IMG/VR virus record: IMGVR_UViG_3300046514_000354
Location: 1-61,038 of that record
DNA from: a virus
DNA length: 61,038 nt
Strand: one strand, 5' to 3'
Positions within the stretch are counted from its first letter, which is position 1; each line of letters starts with the position of its first letter. This document shows positions 15,628 to 23,631 of the stretch, piece after piece. Under the pieces are notes generated by a model that did no database searches, was not told the origin of the DNA, and saw only the letters and a program-made list of their open reading frames with translations. The position numbers were made by a program, and so were the translations under genes.

Positions 15628-15943
15628 ATTTGAACCAGTCAGTTTCACGGCCTACAACAACGGCAAGATTCTCTCACAAGGCGACTTCGATGAGTACTGG
15701 GACTTCCAGCACGGTGCCTTCGCTGTCCACGTGGACCGTGAGCAGATCCGTCGTGGGCTGTGGAAGCAGTATCCTGCTCTCGACCAGTTCAATCAGATCA
15801 AGGTCAAGGTTGACCGCGTCATCAACTCCTTGAAGCTAGGCGTTGATCTACAGGACAACATCGTGCAGAACATCGTCGAGGAGTCCTACGACATCGTCAA
15901 CTACGCTAACTTCGGCGCGCGGATCGTGCAGGGCAGGGTGTGA
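15620..15943 (+). CDS. Hypothetical protein (107 aa), Nmad/DUF1599-like end
   Basis: ATG 15620 overlaps the previous stop by 8 nt. The C-terminal DNIVQNIVEESYDIVNYANF resembles the end of small nucleotide-modification-associated (DUF1599-like) proteins, where a helix with Asp and an NYA motif recur. The similarity is weak. Stop overlaps the GTG of the next gene. Confidence 0.7.
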   Translation: MSEFEPVSFTAYNNGKILSQGDFDEYWDFQHGAFAVHVDREQIRRGLWKQYPALDQFNQIKVKVDRVINSLKLGVDLQDNIVQNIVEESYDIVNYANFGARIVQGRV

Positions 15944-16161
15944 GTCACCTGCCGGACCAGCCGCATGAGGTGCCCTTCCGTGAGGTGGAGCACGACATCG
16001 TCGATCTGGAGTTCCCAGACCTGTTCTGGCCACGCCACATCGGTATCTATCGTCAGGCTGAGTACCACATGACCGAAGAGGAGCTCAAGGAGTGGGAGGA
16101 CGACATGCGCCGCAAGGATCAGGCGCGAGCGAAGCTAGGAGGCTTCGGGTTCCGTGGCTGA
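15940..16161 (+). CDS. Hypothetical protein (73 aa)
   Basis: GTG 15940 overlaps the preceding TGA; its own TGA overlaps the polymerase GTG (16154). Acidic, with His/Pro-rich N-terminus (HLPDQPHEVPF) and a charged helix (TEEELKEWEDDMRRKDQ). Position suggests a polymerase-linked small protein. No domain recognised. Confidence 0.7.
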   Translation: MSHLPDQPHEVPFREVEHDIVDLEFPDLFWPRHIGIYRQAEYHMTEEELKEWEDDMRRKDQARAKLGGFGFRG

Positions 16162-19100
16162 GAAGCTGAAGGGTCCTGGGCTGCTGAGCAGTGCGAGCTC
16201 TGGTGGCGGTGAGTGGCGCACAGGTACGCCTGAGGAGCGCATCGACACCAAGTTCGTAGATGTCAAGATCCCGGTACACCGTCACGGTGACCACACGACC
16301 CCTGTCGTCGTGCGCAAGGTCAACAGGACCCGGCGTGTTCCGCAACGCACCAAGGAGATGACCTTTGCAAGCACTCACCATCACACTACGTTTTCGTACG
16401 GAGACGGTTATGCCCTACCCGAAGCACACATTCGCCGTGCTGAAGAGATCGGTCTTTCCGCCATGGCCGCAACCGAGCACGGGAATGTATCATCACACGT
16501 ACAGCTTGAAGTTGCTGCCAAGAAGTCAGGCGTCAAGCCTCTGTATGGAGTTGAGCTGTATACGGGCGAGCTCGGGGAGAACGCCACACAGCGAAAGAAC
16601 CATCTCACTATCCTGGCTGAGAACGAAACTGGGTATGGCAACCTTCTACAGCTAGTCACGAAGACATTCGCGGAGGGCTTCTACTACGAGCCCACTGCCG
16701 ACGGCAAGATGCTCGCAGCGCACAAGGAAGGGCTGGTTGTTCTGTCTGGCTGTCAGGGCAGCGCGCTCTTCACCACCCTGGTAGGAGGCAAGCATGTCGC
16801 GGAAGAAGACGCCAGTTACTCTAGAGCCAAAAGGCTCGCCTCTCAATTCAAGAGGACGTTCGGCGATTCTTACTACATCGAGATCCAGGCATTCCCTGAG
16901 TTGGTCAAGACGAGGCAGGCGAATCCGTTACTGGTGGCGATGGCTGAGGAACTTGCGATACCGTACGTCGTAACCTTCGACTGCCACTACACGGTGCCTG
17001 AGGAGAAGGAGATGCAGAAGATCCTGCACAACCTTCGTCCCGGCGAGAAGCGATCAATTGAGGATATGGCCCGTGAGTGGGGATACGACAGCAACCTCTG
17101 CCCGCCATGGAGTGATAGCATGGTGGTGCGTAAGCTCATAGCTACGGGACTCAGCAAGCAACAGTCCATCAACGCGGTGCTTGCTTCGCGGGACATCGCG
17201 GATCGCTGCACAGTTGACTTGCCTTCTCTACCGATGGTGCGCTACCCGCTCCCGCCCGGATACACTTCCGCCCTTGATCTCTGGAGGGACTGGCTGAGTA
17301 AGGGGTGGCACGAGCGCGGCTGTGAATCGCTGCCTCCCAAGGTGCGCAGGGAGTATCTGCAGCGTCTCAACTACGAGATGCGCATCATAGAGGAGAAGGA
17401 TTTCGTTGATTACTTCCTGGTCGTCGCCGACGCACTCCAGTTTGCGAAGAATGAAGACATCGGGGTTGGGCCTGCACGCGGCAGTTCCGCTGGATCTCTC
17501 GCCTGTTGGTTGCTACGCATCACCGAAGTCAATCCGATGCTCTACCCCGAGGATCTCATCTTTGAGCGTTTCATTGATATTACTCGTCAGGACCTACCGG
17601 ATATTGACGTCGATTTCAATTCGGAAAGACGAGGAGAGGTCTACGACTATCTCGTAACCAAGTACGGTGCTGAGTGCGTCGGCAACGTCGGCACCTTCAC
17701 AAAGTACAAGGGCAAGAACTCTCTGGATGCAGCGGCACGAGTCTTCGGTGTGCCCAAGTGGGAAGTTGATTCAATCAAGGATGTCCTGATCGAGAGGAGC
17801 TCAGGTGACCTACGCGCAAGTGCGACGATTGAGGATACTGCTGAGCAATTTCCCCAAGCACGTGAGGTGTTCGAGCGACACCCGGACCTTGGCGCAGCGC
17901 TTGACCTTGAGGGTAACTACGCAGGATTCGGAGTCCACAGCGCTGGTCTCGTTGTATCGACCGGGCCCATTACCCAGGTCGCAGCCACCTATCAGCGTGT
18001 GGTTAAGAAAGAGATCCGCCAGGTCATCTCCATGGACAAGTACGATGCCGAGAAGAAGGGACTCCTGAAGCTGGACTTCCTCGGTCTGAGCAACATGACC
18101 GCGATCGACGGCATGCGCAAGGAGATGGGGTGGTCGCTTGATGATCTGTACAACGTGGACGTTCATGACCCCGTTCTTATCGAGGGGTTCAACAAGAACG
18201 ACGTCATCGGTATCTTCCAGTTCGAAGGGCCAGCCTGCCGCTATGTGAACGGCGCTCTGCAGCCTGACAACTTCAAGCAGGTGTACGACGTCACCGCTTT
18301 GGGTCGTCCTGGGCCGTTGCACAATGGTGCGGCCAATGCCTACATCGACATCAAGCACGGGCGCGAGGAGTACGTCAGCATGCACCCGGCCATGGGGGCA
18401 ATCTGCGACGCCACCTACGGACAGGTTGTCTACCAGGAGCAGATCCTGCGCATCCTCGGCGAGATCGGCGGCTTCGATCACACGCACCGTGCTGAGGTGC
18501 GCCGCATCATCTCGCGCAAGATCGGGGAGCAGGAGTTCAACCGCCGGTGGGGCAGGTTCCGCGACGGAGCGAAAGAACTGCACGATATGGAAGAGGAGAT
18601 TGCGCGCAGGATCTGGATGACCTGTATCACAGCAGGCTCCTACGCTTTTAACGCAGCGCACGCGGTCAGCTACGCTATGATCGCTTCGCACGCGATGTAC
18701 TTCAAGCGTTACCACCCGGAGCTCTTCTACAAATACTCGCTCAACATCAGTAATGATGACCGGCAGCGTACCTTGCTCCGAGATACGCAACGCAAGGGTC
18801 GGCACATCAAAATCTTGCCGCCACATCCTCTGCACAGCGGTGTTAATTGGGAGAAGGAGGGAGACGCGCTGGTTGCTGGCTTCTCACAGGTACCGAACAT
18901 TGGTCTCAACATCGGGGCGGACATCGTCAAGTACAGGGATAGTCTGCCCGAACTGGACGAGAGTTTTGACTGGGAGCGGTTGCTTGAGGTTCCCGGTATC
19001 GGTCCCAGGAAGATGGAGCAGATCAGAGAGTTCTCCAACAAGGGTGATGATCCCTTCGGAGCGCTGTGGCTTGATCGCTCCATTGAGATCACCAAGGCCG

Positions 19101-19531
19101 AACTGAAGTCAGGCAAGCTGATGGCTCCGATGCCGACACACGTCGCAGAGGATCTGCCCTACGAGAAGGGCGACGACATTGAGGTCGTGTGGCTGGGAAC
19201 AATCACTAGCCGCAACGAACGAGACCTCTTTGAGTTCAACCAGGCGAAGGGTGCGGAGCTCGACATGAGCGATCCCAAGCACCCGAAGCTCAACGGAGAG
19301 CTCATCAAGGATCCACATCTGGATAAGTGGGTGGTGATGGTTGGTCATGATGAGTCAGACCAGATCGGGCTCAGGGTTGACCGCTGGCGCTATCCCCGCT
19401 TGCGGGAGAAGGTGTGGCGCATCAGACCGGGCAAGGACCTCATCCTCGTTCGGGGAGTAAAGCCAGGGTGGATGCCCACAAGGCAGCTCACCATCAGCGA
19501 GATCTGGATCATTGATCCGGACGCAGCATGA
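16154..19531 (+). CDS. dnaE: DNA polymerase III alpha subunit (DnaE-type)
   Basis: GTG 16154, 1125 aa, close to bacterial DnaE length. PHP domain begins STHHHTTFSYGDG with TEHGN (the usual Asp replaced by Glu). The catalytic region contains GPARGSSAGSL and PDIDVDFNSERR, the acidic residues of the C-family active site. A helix-hairpin-helix (EVPGIGPRKMEQI) and a C-terminal OB-like region follow. An N-terminal extension of about 70 residues precedes the PHP domain. It should be the replicative polymerase, exonuclease supplied by PHP or host. Confidence 0.95.
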   Translation: MAEKLKGPGLLSSASSGGGEWRTGTPEERIDTKFVDVKIPVHRHGDHTTPVVVRKVNRTRRVPQRTKEMTFASTHHHTTFSYGDGYALPEAHIRRAEEIGLSAMAATEHGNVSSHVQLEVAAKKSGVKPLYGVELYTGELGENATQRKNHLTILAENETGYGNLLQLVTKTFAEGFYYEPTADGKMLAAHKEGLVVLSGCQGSALFTTLVGGKHVAEEDASYSRAKRLASQFKRTFGDSYYIEIQAFPELVKTRQANPLLVAMAEELAIPYVVTFDCHYTVPEEKEMQKILHNLRPGEKRSIEDMAREWGYDSNLCPPWSDSMVVRKLIATGLSKQQSINAVLASRDIADRCTVDLPSLPMVRYPLPPGYTSALDLWRDWLSKGWHERGCESLPPKVRREYLQRLNYEMRIIEEKDFVDYFLVVADALQFAKNEDIGVGPARGSSAGSLACWLLRITEVNPMLYPEDLIFERFIDITRQDLPDIDVDFNSERRGEVYDYLVTKYGAECVGNVGTFTKYKGKNSLDAAARVFGVPKWEVDSIKDVLIERSSGDLRASATIEDTAEQFPQAREVFERHPDLGAALDLEGNYAGFGVHSAGLVVSTGPITQVAATYQRVVKKEIRQVISMDKYDAEKKGLLKLDFLGLSNMTAIDGMRKEMGWSLDDLYNVDVHDPVLIEGFNKNDVIGIFQFEGPACRYVNGALQPDNFKQVYDVTALGRPGPLHNGAANAYIDIKHGREEYVSMHPAMGAICDATYGQVVYQEQILRILGEIGGFDHTHRAEVRRIISRKIGEQEFNRRWGRFRDGAKELHDMEEEIARRIWMTCITAGSYAFNAAHAVSYAMIASHAMYFKRYHPELFYKYSLNISNDDRQRTLLRDTQRKGRHIKILPPHPLHSGVNWEKEGDALVAGFSQVPNIGLNIGADIVKYRDSLPELDESFDWERLLEVPGIGPRKMEQIREFSNKGDDPFGALWLDRSIEITKAELKSGKLMAPMPTHVAEDLPYEKGDDIEVVWLGTITSRNERDLFEFNQAKGAELDMSDPKHPKLNGELIKDPHLDKWVVMVGHDESDQIGLRVDRWRYPRLREKVWRIRPGKDLILVRGVKPGWMPTRQLTISEIWIIDPDAA

Positions 19532-19546
19532 GAGAGGAGGTTACAT

Positions 19547-19786
19547 ATGGAGGCATCACAACATCATCCGATTCACACGGGCAGCCCGTACCACTGGGTG
19601 CGCGTCACGGACGACAATGGGAACTTCTTCCATGCCGAGACGAACGCCGAGCTCGGGTCGGAAGTGATCAGCGCTTGGGTTCGCTTCGACAAGGAGTCCG
19701 GCTTCGGCAACAACGTCGGAGAGATCACCTTCAAGCAGGATCTGCACAGACGGCCGGACGGGTCGTACGGAGTAGGCGGAGGCTGA
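19547..19786 (+). CDS. Hypothetical protein (79 aa)
   Basis: ATG 19547 follows GAGAGGAGGTTACAT. Contains HPIHTGSPYHWVRV and a WVRF strand, ending in a Gly-rich VGGG. Compact beta protein, no family recognised. Confidence 0.72.
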   Translation: MEASQHHPIHTGSPYHWVRVTDDNGNFFHAETNAELGSEVISAWVRFDKESGFGNNVGEITFKQDLHRRPDGSYGVGGG

Positions 19787-19912
19787 TCCTGCTGGTGGGG
19801 CGTCCAATCGTATGGGGCGTGTACTTGTATCCCGGCTCGTGGGGGATGTCCGGGGTACGACCAGTGGGCAGGGACGGCAGCCTACTGAGGTCTGTAATCG
19901 ACGAAAGGATCG
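19787..19912 (+). other. Intergenic, 126 nt, no supported gene
   Basis: Open frames here are short and run into the next gene out of frame. AAAGG sits 5-9 nt before ATG 19913 and is the only clear signal. No strong hairpin or T-tract is seen. Confidence 0.5.
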
Positions 19913-20422
19913 ATGCGCAAGACGATCGTCATCCTGTTTGCAGTCTTCGCCCTGGGAGCGGCGACGGACGCAAGCGCCAAACTGATGGTGACCAGGCAGT
20001 GTGGGACGTTGTCCTGCATCAACAGTCGCCAGCTACAGAACCTGAAGCACGCACGGTACGTCTGCAACTATGGACGTCACCAAACGCGAAGATGGAACTG
20101 CGCAGCAGTCAAATGGCTCAAGCGCGAGTACGAACAAACCCAGGCGGTGCTGCACCCAGTGGTGCCGTCGGATCTAAGCGCATGGTTGTGCATTCATCGC
20201 TACGAAGGTGCCTGGACAAGCAACACGGGCAATGGTTACTACGGTGGGCTACAGATGGACTCAGGGTTCATGGCTCGCTATGGTTCCGACTTCGAAGCAA
20301 GATGGGGTACAGCCGACAACTGGCCAAGCTGGGCTCAGCTAACAGCAGCCAGGCGTGCACGTGACAGCGGTCGCGGATACGGTCCGTGGCCGAACACCGC
20401 CCGTTTCTGCGGGCTATTGTAA
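19913..20422 (+). CDS. Secreted Rpf-like transglycosylase
   Basis: 169 aa. N-terminal signal peptide (MRKTIVILFAVFALGAATDASA) is followed by a Cys-containing linker and a C-terminal domain with WLCIHRYEGAW, GYYGGLQMD and WPNTARFCGLL. This is the resuscitation-promoting-factor/transglycosylase-like fold, with the catalytic Glu in RYEGAW. It would cut glycan strands in the host wall from outside the membrane. It is unusual inside a replication operon; two Cys pairs may form disulfides after export. Confidence 0.85.
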   Translation: MRKTIVILFAVFALGAATDASAKLMVTRQCGTLSCINSRQLQNLKHARYVCNYGRHQTRRWNCAAVKWLKREYEQTQAVLHPVVPSDLSAWLCIHRYEGAWTSNTGNGYYGGLQMDSGFMARYGSDFEARWGTADNWPSWAQLTAARRARDSGRGYGPWPNTARFCGLL

Positions 20423-20431
20423 GGGAGCAAC

Positions 20432-20827
20432 ATGCTGACCAAAGGACAGATCGCACAGGCGATTGCGGACGACACGGGGCTCGGTAAGAACCTCGTGATG
20501 AACGTCCTCAGTTCCCTGGCAGCTGTCGCCTCGGATGAGGTTGGAGCCGGCAACGACTTCACAGTCCCAGGCGTCGCTCGCATCTCGTGGGCCTACCGTG
20601 TCGCCAAGAAGAAGGGCGAGCGGTGGAAGAAGGGCGAGTCGGTGCAGGGATTCGGTGGAGTCACCGAAGTGAAGACGGAAGACAGTCCTCCCATCGCGGC
20701 CAAGGCTCGTCTCACGGCGCGGCCGACAGGAGGAGTCTCCCATCACAAGCCGAAGTCAGACCCGCAGGCTCAGAAGGACTTCCTGAAGAGCAGCGCGGGC
20801 AAGGCTGTCGCAAGCAGGAAGAAGTAG
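20432..20827 (+). CDS. HU/IHF-like DNA-binding protein with basic tail
   Basis: 131 aa; SD AAGGGAG before ATG 20432. Starts MLTKGQIAQAIADDTGLGKN and runs through FTVPGVARI, the helical body and beta start of HU-fold proteins; the beta arm is altered and the C-terminus is Lys/Ser-rich (SAGKAVASRKK). Binds and bends DNA, probably for replication or packaging organisation. Confidence 0.85.
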   Translation: MLTKGQIAQAIADDTGLGKNLVMNVLSSLAAVASDEVGAGNDFTVPGVARISWAYRVAKKKGERWKKGESVQGFGGVTEVKTEDSPPIAAKARLTARPTGGVSHHKPKSDPQAQKDFLKSSAGKAVASRKK

Positions 20828-20832
20828 GGATC

Positions 20833-21819
20833 ATGGGCGACGACATTGTCAAGTACAGCGATGCGGCGATGTACGACGCCCAGCCGATCCTCGGCGCGGA
20901 GGAGGGCGTGCGGCTTCGGCCGCGCGTCTTCCTCCTCAACGCCACGCCGGATCCGCTGGGAACGTGCGCTGCCGACATGCGCATGTACCGGGGTGATCCC
21001 GTCTACAGCTTGGACGAGATCACAGACGAACAGCGTCGCTGGGCCTGGGAAGAGCTCAGCAAGACAATTCTCAACACACCGCTGGAGGGCGTCAGCCTCA
21101 AGTTCATGATCGAGGCGGTCACACGTTCCTTCACGCACCAGATGGTGCGGCAGCGCGTGGGTGCGTACTACGTGCAGGAGAGCCTGCGCTTCGCAGTCAA
21201 GCGTGGTCTGGCTCAGGAGGTCGCCCTGCCGCCCAGCATCGTACAGACAGATGAGGGTGTGGGCAAGATCTGGCACGATACGATCGCCACGATTGAGACT
21301 GCCTACCAGCAGCTGGTAGATGCCGGGGTACCGGCGGAAGACGCACGAGGTCTGCTGCCGCACGCGGTCACAACTCGCATCATCTACCACACCAACCTGC
21401 GCGGTCTCTTCAATGAGGCAGGCAAGCGTCTCTGTACGCAGGCGCAGTTCGAGTGGCGCCACGTCTTCCTCGAGATCATGAAGGCAATCCGCGGCTATTG
21501 CTCCAATGCTTTCGCCGCGCAACACCGCCGTGACGACTGGCAGTGGCAACTCATCGGTACGCCTGCGCCGACGACGTTCACACCCGTCTGCTACCACACC
21601 GGCTCCTGTCAGTTCATGAGCATGCTTGATCGGGGCTGCACGATCCGTGACCGCGTACAGGCATTTGCGGCTTCCGGCGTTCCGTCATCGCAGTGGCATC
21701 AGGGTCACGGATTCGGAGACAAGGATGTCATTGCAAATGCTATCGACTCTATCCAGCCGGAAGAGTGGATGGCGGATCCGACGGCTGGGGTCACGACGGA
21801 GACCAACCGACCAGAATGA
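20833..21819 (+). CDS. thyX: Flavin-dependent thymidylate synthase
   Basis: ATG 20833 gives 328 aa. Contains FTHQMVRQRVGAYYVQESLRF, matching the ThyX signature in its actinophage form (RQR instead of RHR, one extra residue before the Ser, then S-x-R-F). A second conserved stretch is LPHAVTTRIIYHTNLRGL..EAGKRLCTQAQFEWR. Makes dTMP from dUMP with FAD, NADPH and methylene-THF. The variant motif leaves open a related pyrimidine reaction. Confidence 0.88.
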   Translation: MGDDIVKYSDAAMYDAQPILGAEEGVRLRPRVFLLNATPDPLGTCAADMRMYRGDPVYSLDEITDEQRRWAWEELSKTILNTPLEGVSLKFMIEAVTRSFTHQMVRQRVGAYYVQESLRFAVKRGLAQEVALPPSIVQTDEGVGKIWHDTIATIETAYQQLVDAGVPAEDARGLLPHAVTTRIIYHTNLRGLFNEAGKRLCTQAQFEWRHVFLEIMKAIRGYCSNAFAAQHRRDDWQWQLIGTPAPTTFTPVCYHTGSCQFMSMLDRGCTIRDRVQAFAASGVPSSQWHQGHGFGDKDVIANAIDSIQPEEWMADPTAGVTTETNRPE

Positions 21820-22232
21820 ATCTCGACCACGACAGCAGGCAAGCGATTAGGCAAGCCATCTCCGACCGTCAGAAGCGGAGATGGCTTGCCGACGAACGCA
21901 TTCTTCGTCAGAGCTACAGAGGGGTCTCGCCCGATTCACGCATGGGCAAGAGGATAGCACGCAATCTACAGAGGAGGATGTTCCCATTGAATTTGACTCG
22001 TCCCCAGGCGATCGCACTATTTGGTATCTCGACGAACGCGCCGACAGACACGATCCTGACCGTAGAGGGTCCGGCAGATGACTACGGCAACATCATCATC
22101 TCAACAATGTCGCGGCTGGCTCCTGCCCTCAACTGCAGGTGGAAGCTACTGGTCAAGGGAGGGTATGAGAAGCTGGTCGAGACAACTGATGTCGGCGAGC
22201 TAGACCCGGTACTTGACGATGAGTCAGCTTGA
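21816..22232 (+). CDS. Hypothetical basic protein (138 aa)
   Basis: ATG 21816 overlaps the ThyX stop. The N-terminal half is Arg-rich (RQKRRWLADERILRQSYRG); the C-terminal half is beta-like with PADDYGNIIISTMSRL. Coupled to the next gene (its ATG 22219 lies inside). Unknown function. Confidence 0.75.
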   Translation: MNLDHDSRQAIRQAISDRQKRRWLADERILRQSYRGVSPDSRMGKRIARNLQRRMFPLNLTRPQAIALFGISTNAPTDTILTVEGPADDYGNIIISTMSRLAPALNCRWKLLVKGGYEKLVETTDVGELDPVLDDESA

Positions 22233-22389
22233 GCTGACGGACCAGCCGGGGTGGCACTACAGTGAACGTAGCGCCCTAGCTGTCCCGGAGGAGTGGCATC
22301 CTAGTGTTTGGAGTGTGGTTAGTACGGGGTTAGGCTGGGAGTTAGACTCTTCAGGTGTTCCGGCTTTGGAGGAGCCAGCGCAACCGTGA
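22219..22389 (+). CDS. Hypothetical Trp-rich micro-protein (56 aa)
   Basis: ATG 22219 overlaps the preceding gene by 14 nt and its TGA overlaps the next GTG (22386). Four to five Trp in 56 residues (PGWHY, EEWH, SVWSV, GLGWEL), acidic, no Lys. Tight overlaps at both ends support it being translated. Confidence 0.62.
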   Translation: MSQLELTDQPGWHYSERSALAVPEEWHPSVWSVVSTGLGWELDSSGVPALEEPAQP

Positions 22390-22841
22390 AGCTGCTTGAG
22401 TCATATCTAGACCTGAAACTGCCTATCCCTGAGGGAGTCACCAGCAGCACGCTGGCTGAGGCAGAGCAGGAGCGATTGGCCAAACTGGCTGCGATCGCTC
22501 GCGCTGTGCAGACCTTCCCGCGTAGGCTCGGCACCGAAGCCTCTCCTGCTGAGCTATCACTTGACAAGAAGAGAGCCAAGCGCATAGCCTATGTCGCAGA
22601 GAAGCTGCTCAGCGGTTGGGGCGGCGACCCTTCCGTCCTACCCGGTGACGTACAACGTGAAGCAGCCATCGTGGACTGGGAAAGATGGTGGGACGAACAT
22701 CAGATTTGGCTCGAGACCCGGAAGCATTTTTTCGCGACATGGTGCTACAAGGCAGGGCTGAACGGAGACCTGGCCTGGTGCAAGTCAGCGATCAACCGTC
22801 TTGACAACGAGCACAACTGGTTCGAGAACGCACTGCGCTAG
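22386..22841 (+). CDS. Hypothetical helical protein (151 aa)
   Basis: GTG 22386 overlaps the upstream stop by 4 nt. Predicted mostly helical with several Trp (DWERWWDEHQIWLETRKHF, NWFENALR). It is the last gene of the rightward operon and its stop overlaps the stop of the leftward gene (22838) by 4 bp; no terminator is visible between them. Confidence 0.78.
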   Translation: MKLLESYLDLKLPIPEGVTSSTLAEAEQERLAKLAAIARAVQTFPRRLGTEASPAELSLDKKRAKRIAYVAEKLLSGWGGDPSVLPGDVQREAAIVDWERWWDEHQIWLETRKHFFATWCYKAGLNGDLAWCKSAINRLDNEHNWFENALR

Positions 22842-23272
22842 TGATCTGTGATCGTCGGCGTTGTAGTCGTCGTGATGGGAACTGTCGTGGGGTTTGAATT
22901 AGGCACCACGATCTGTGCCAACACCAGACAGTTCTGAAGCGGAGCCAGAGCATCGATGAACGTAAGGATCGTCTCTGAAGCCGCTTCCCTACGAGCCTTG
23001 CGTACGCCTGACTTCGTCAGCAGCTTGTTCAGAGCTCGGACAGCATGCCGATGACGTCGGTTTTGATCTTGACAGCCTCTGACTACTGACTCCACGCGCT
23101 GCCTCTGAATCAGAGCACCCTGGCTGTGGTTGGAGTGCACAGCGAAGATCACGATGATGGTGAACACAGCGAGCCACACCGAGATAGCGATGCGGAACTT
23201 CCTGTCGCTTGCGTAACCGCGCTCGCCCTTCTTGCCCTGCTTCCCTGGCTCGCCTTGCAGACCTGGGATCAT
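22838..23272 (-). CDS. Membrane protein with collagen-like N-terminus (144 aa)
   Basis: Start ATG 23272 overlaps the upstream TGA (ATGA). Residues about 4-20 are five Gly-x-y triplets (GLQGEPGKQGKKGERG), then one membrane helix (ISVWLAVFTIIVIFAV), a long extracytoplasmic-like charged helix, two Cys, and a Thr/Pro-rich tail. Last gene of the leftward operon. Could be a lysis or spanin-like or surface protein; not assigned to a family. Confidence 0.75.
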   Translation of the reverse strand: MIPGLQGEPGKQGKKGERGYASDRKFRIAISVWLAVFTIIVIFAVHSNHSQGALIQRQRVESVVRGCQDQNRRHRHAVRALNKLLTKSGVRKARREAASETILTFIDALAPLQNCLVLAQIVVPNSNPTTVPITTTTTPTITDH

Positions 23273-23445
23273 GCGAATACCGCCGTGACTAGGATGATGA
23301 TCCAAGTGATGACGAATCCCACCGCCATGAAGGTCAGGGTGATCGGGTTTTCCCTAGCTACACCCTCGAGAACTTCTCTCAAGACCTTCACCCTTTCTAC
23401 GATCACTTCTTCTTGTCTCCCCATTGCGTAATGGAGATGCCGCAT
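23269..23445 (-). CDS. Small membrane protein (58 aa), holin-like
   Basis: ATG 23445 follows GGAGG by 6 nt and is preferred to the inner Met at 23424. A charged helix (QEEVIVERVKVLREVLEGV) is followed by one C-terminal membrane helix (LTFMAVGFVITWIIILVTAVF). It overlaps the upstream membrane gene by 43 nt. Size and topology fit a pinholin or antiholin; unproven. Confidence 0.7.
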   Translation of the reverse strand: MRHLHYAMGRQEEVIVERVKVLREVLEGVARENPITLTFMAVGFVITWIIILVTAVFA

Positions 23446-23621
23446 AGTGAACCTCCAAAGATCAGGAACTCGTAGTGGAATGCCGCTGGGTCCACCACTG
23501 TTAGTACGAGCTCCGATGCCGCGATCGCCAAGCCAGCGGCCATCAAGATCTTTTCCCTGGTTAGATGCCATGCTGAATCCCTCTGTAGAGAGTCCCTCGA
23601 TTCTTGTTCAAGATCTGCCAA
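23403..23621 (-). CDS. Small membrane protein (72 aa), holin-like
   Basis: TTG 23621 is 6 nt after AAGGGG. Two hydrophobic segments (ILMAAGLAIAASELVLTVV and FLIFGGSLCGISITQ) flank a short loop and the C-terminus is GDKKK. Pattern typical of small phage holins. It and the next two membrane genes form a separate group far from the endolysin-holin pair at 49.5-50.6 kb. Confidence 0.7.
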   Translation of the reverse strand: MADLEQESRDSLQRDSAWHLTREKILMAAGLAIAASELVLTVVDPAAFHYEFLIFGGSLCGISITQWGDKKK

Positions 23622-23631
23622 TACAAACCCC

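Noticed and set aside
17810-18835. 341-aa ORF opposite dnaE
   Set aside because: Lies wholly inside the polymerase core on the other strand and has no motif or RBS.
19528-20364. 278-aa ORF overlapping 19547-20364
   Set aside because: Out of frame with the 79-aa and Rpf-like genes, Arg/Gly/Ser-rich shadow.
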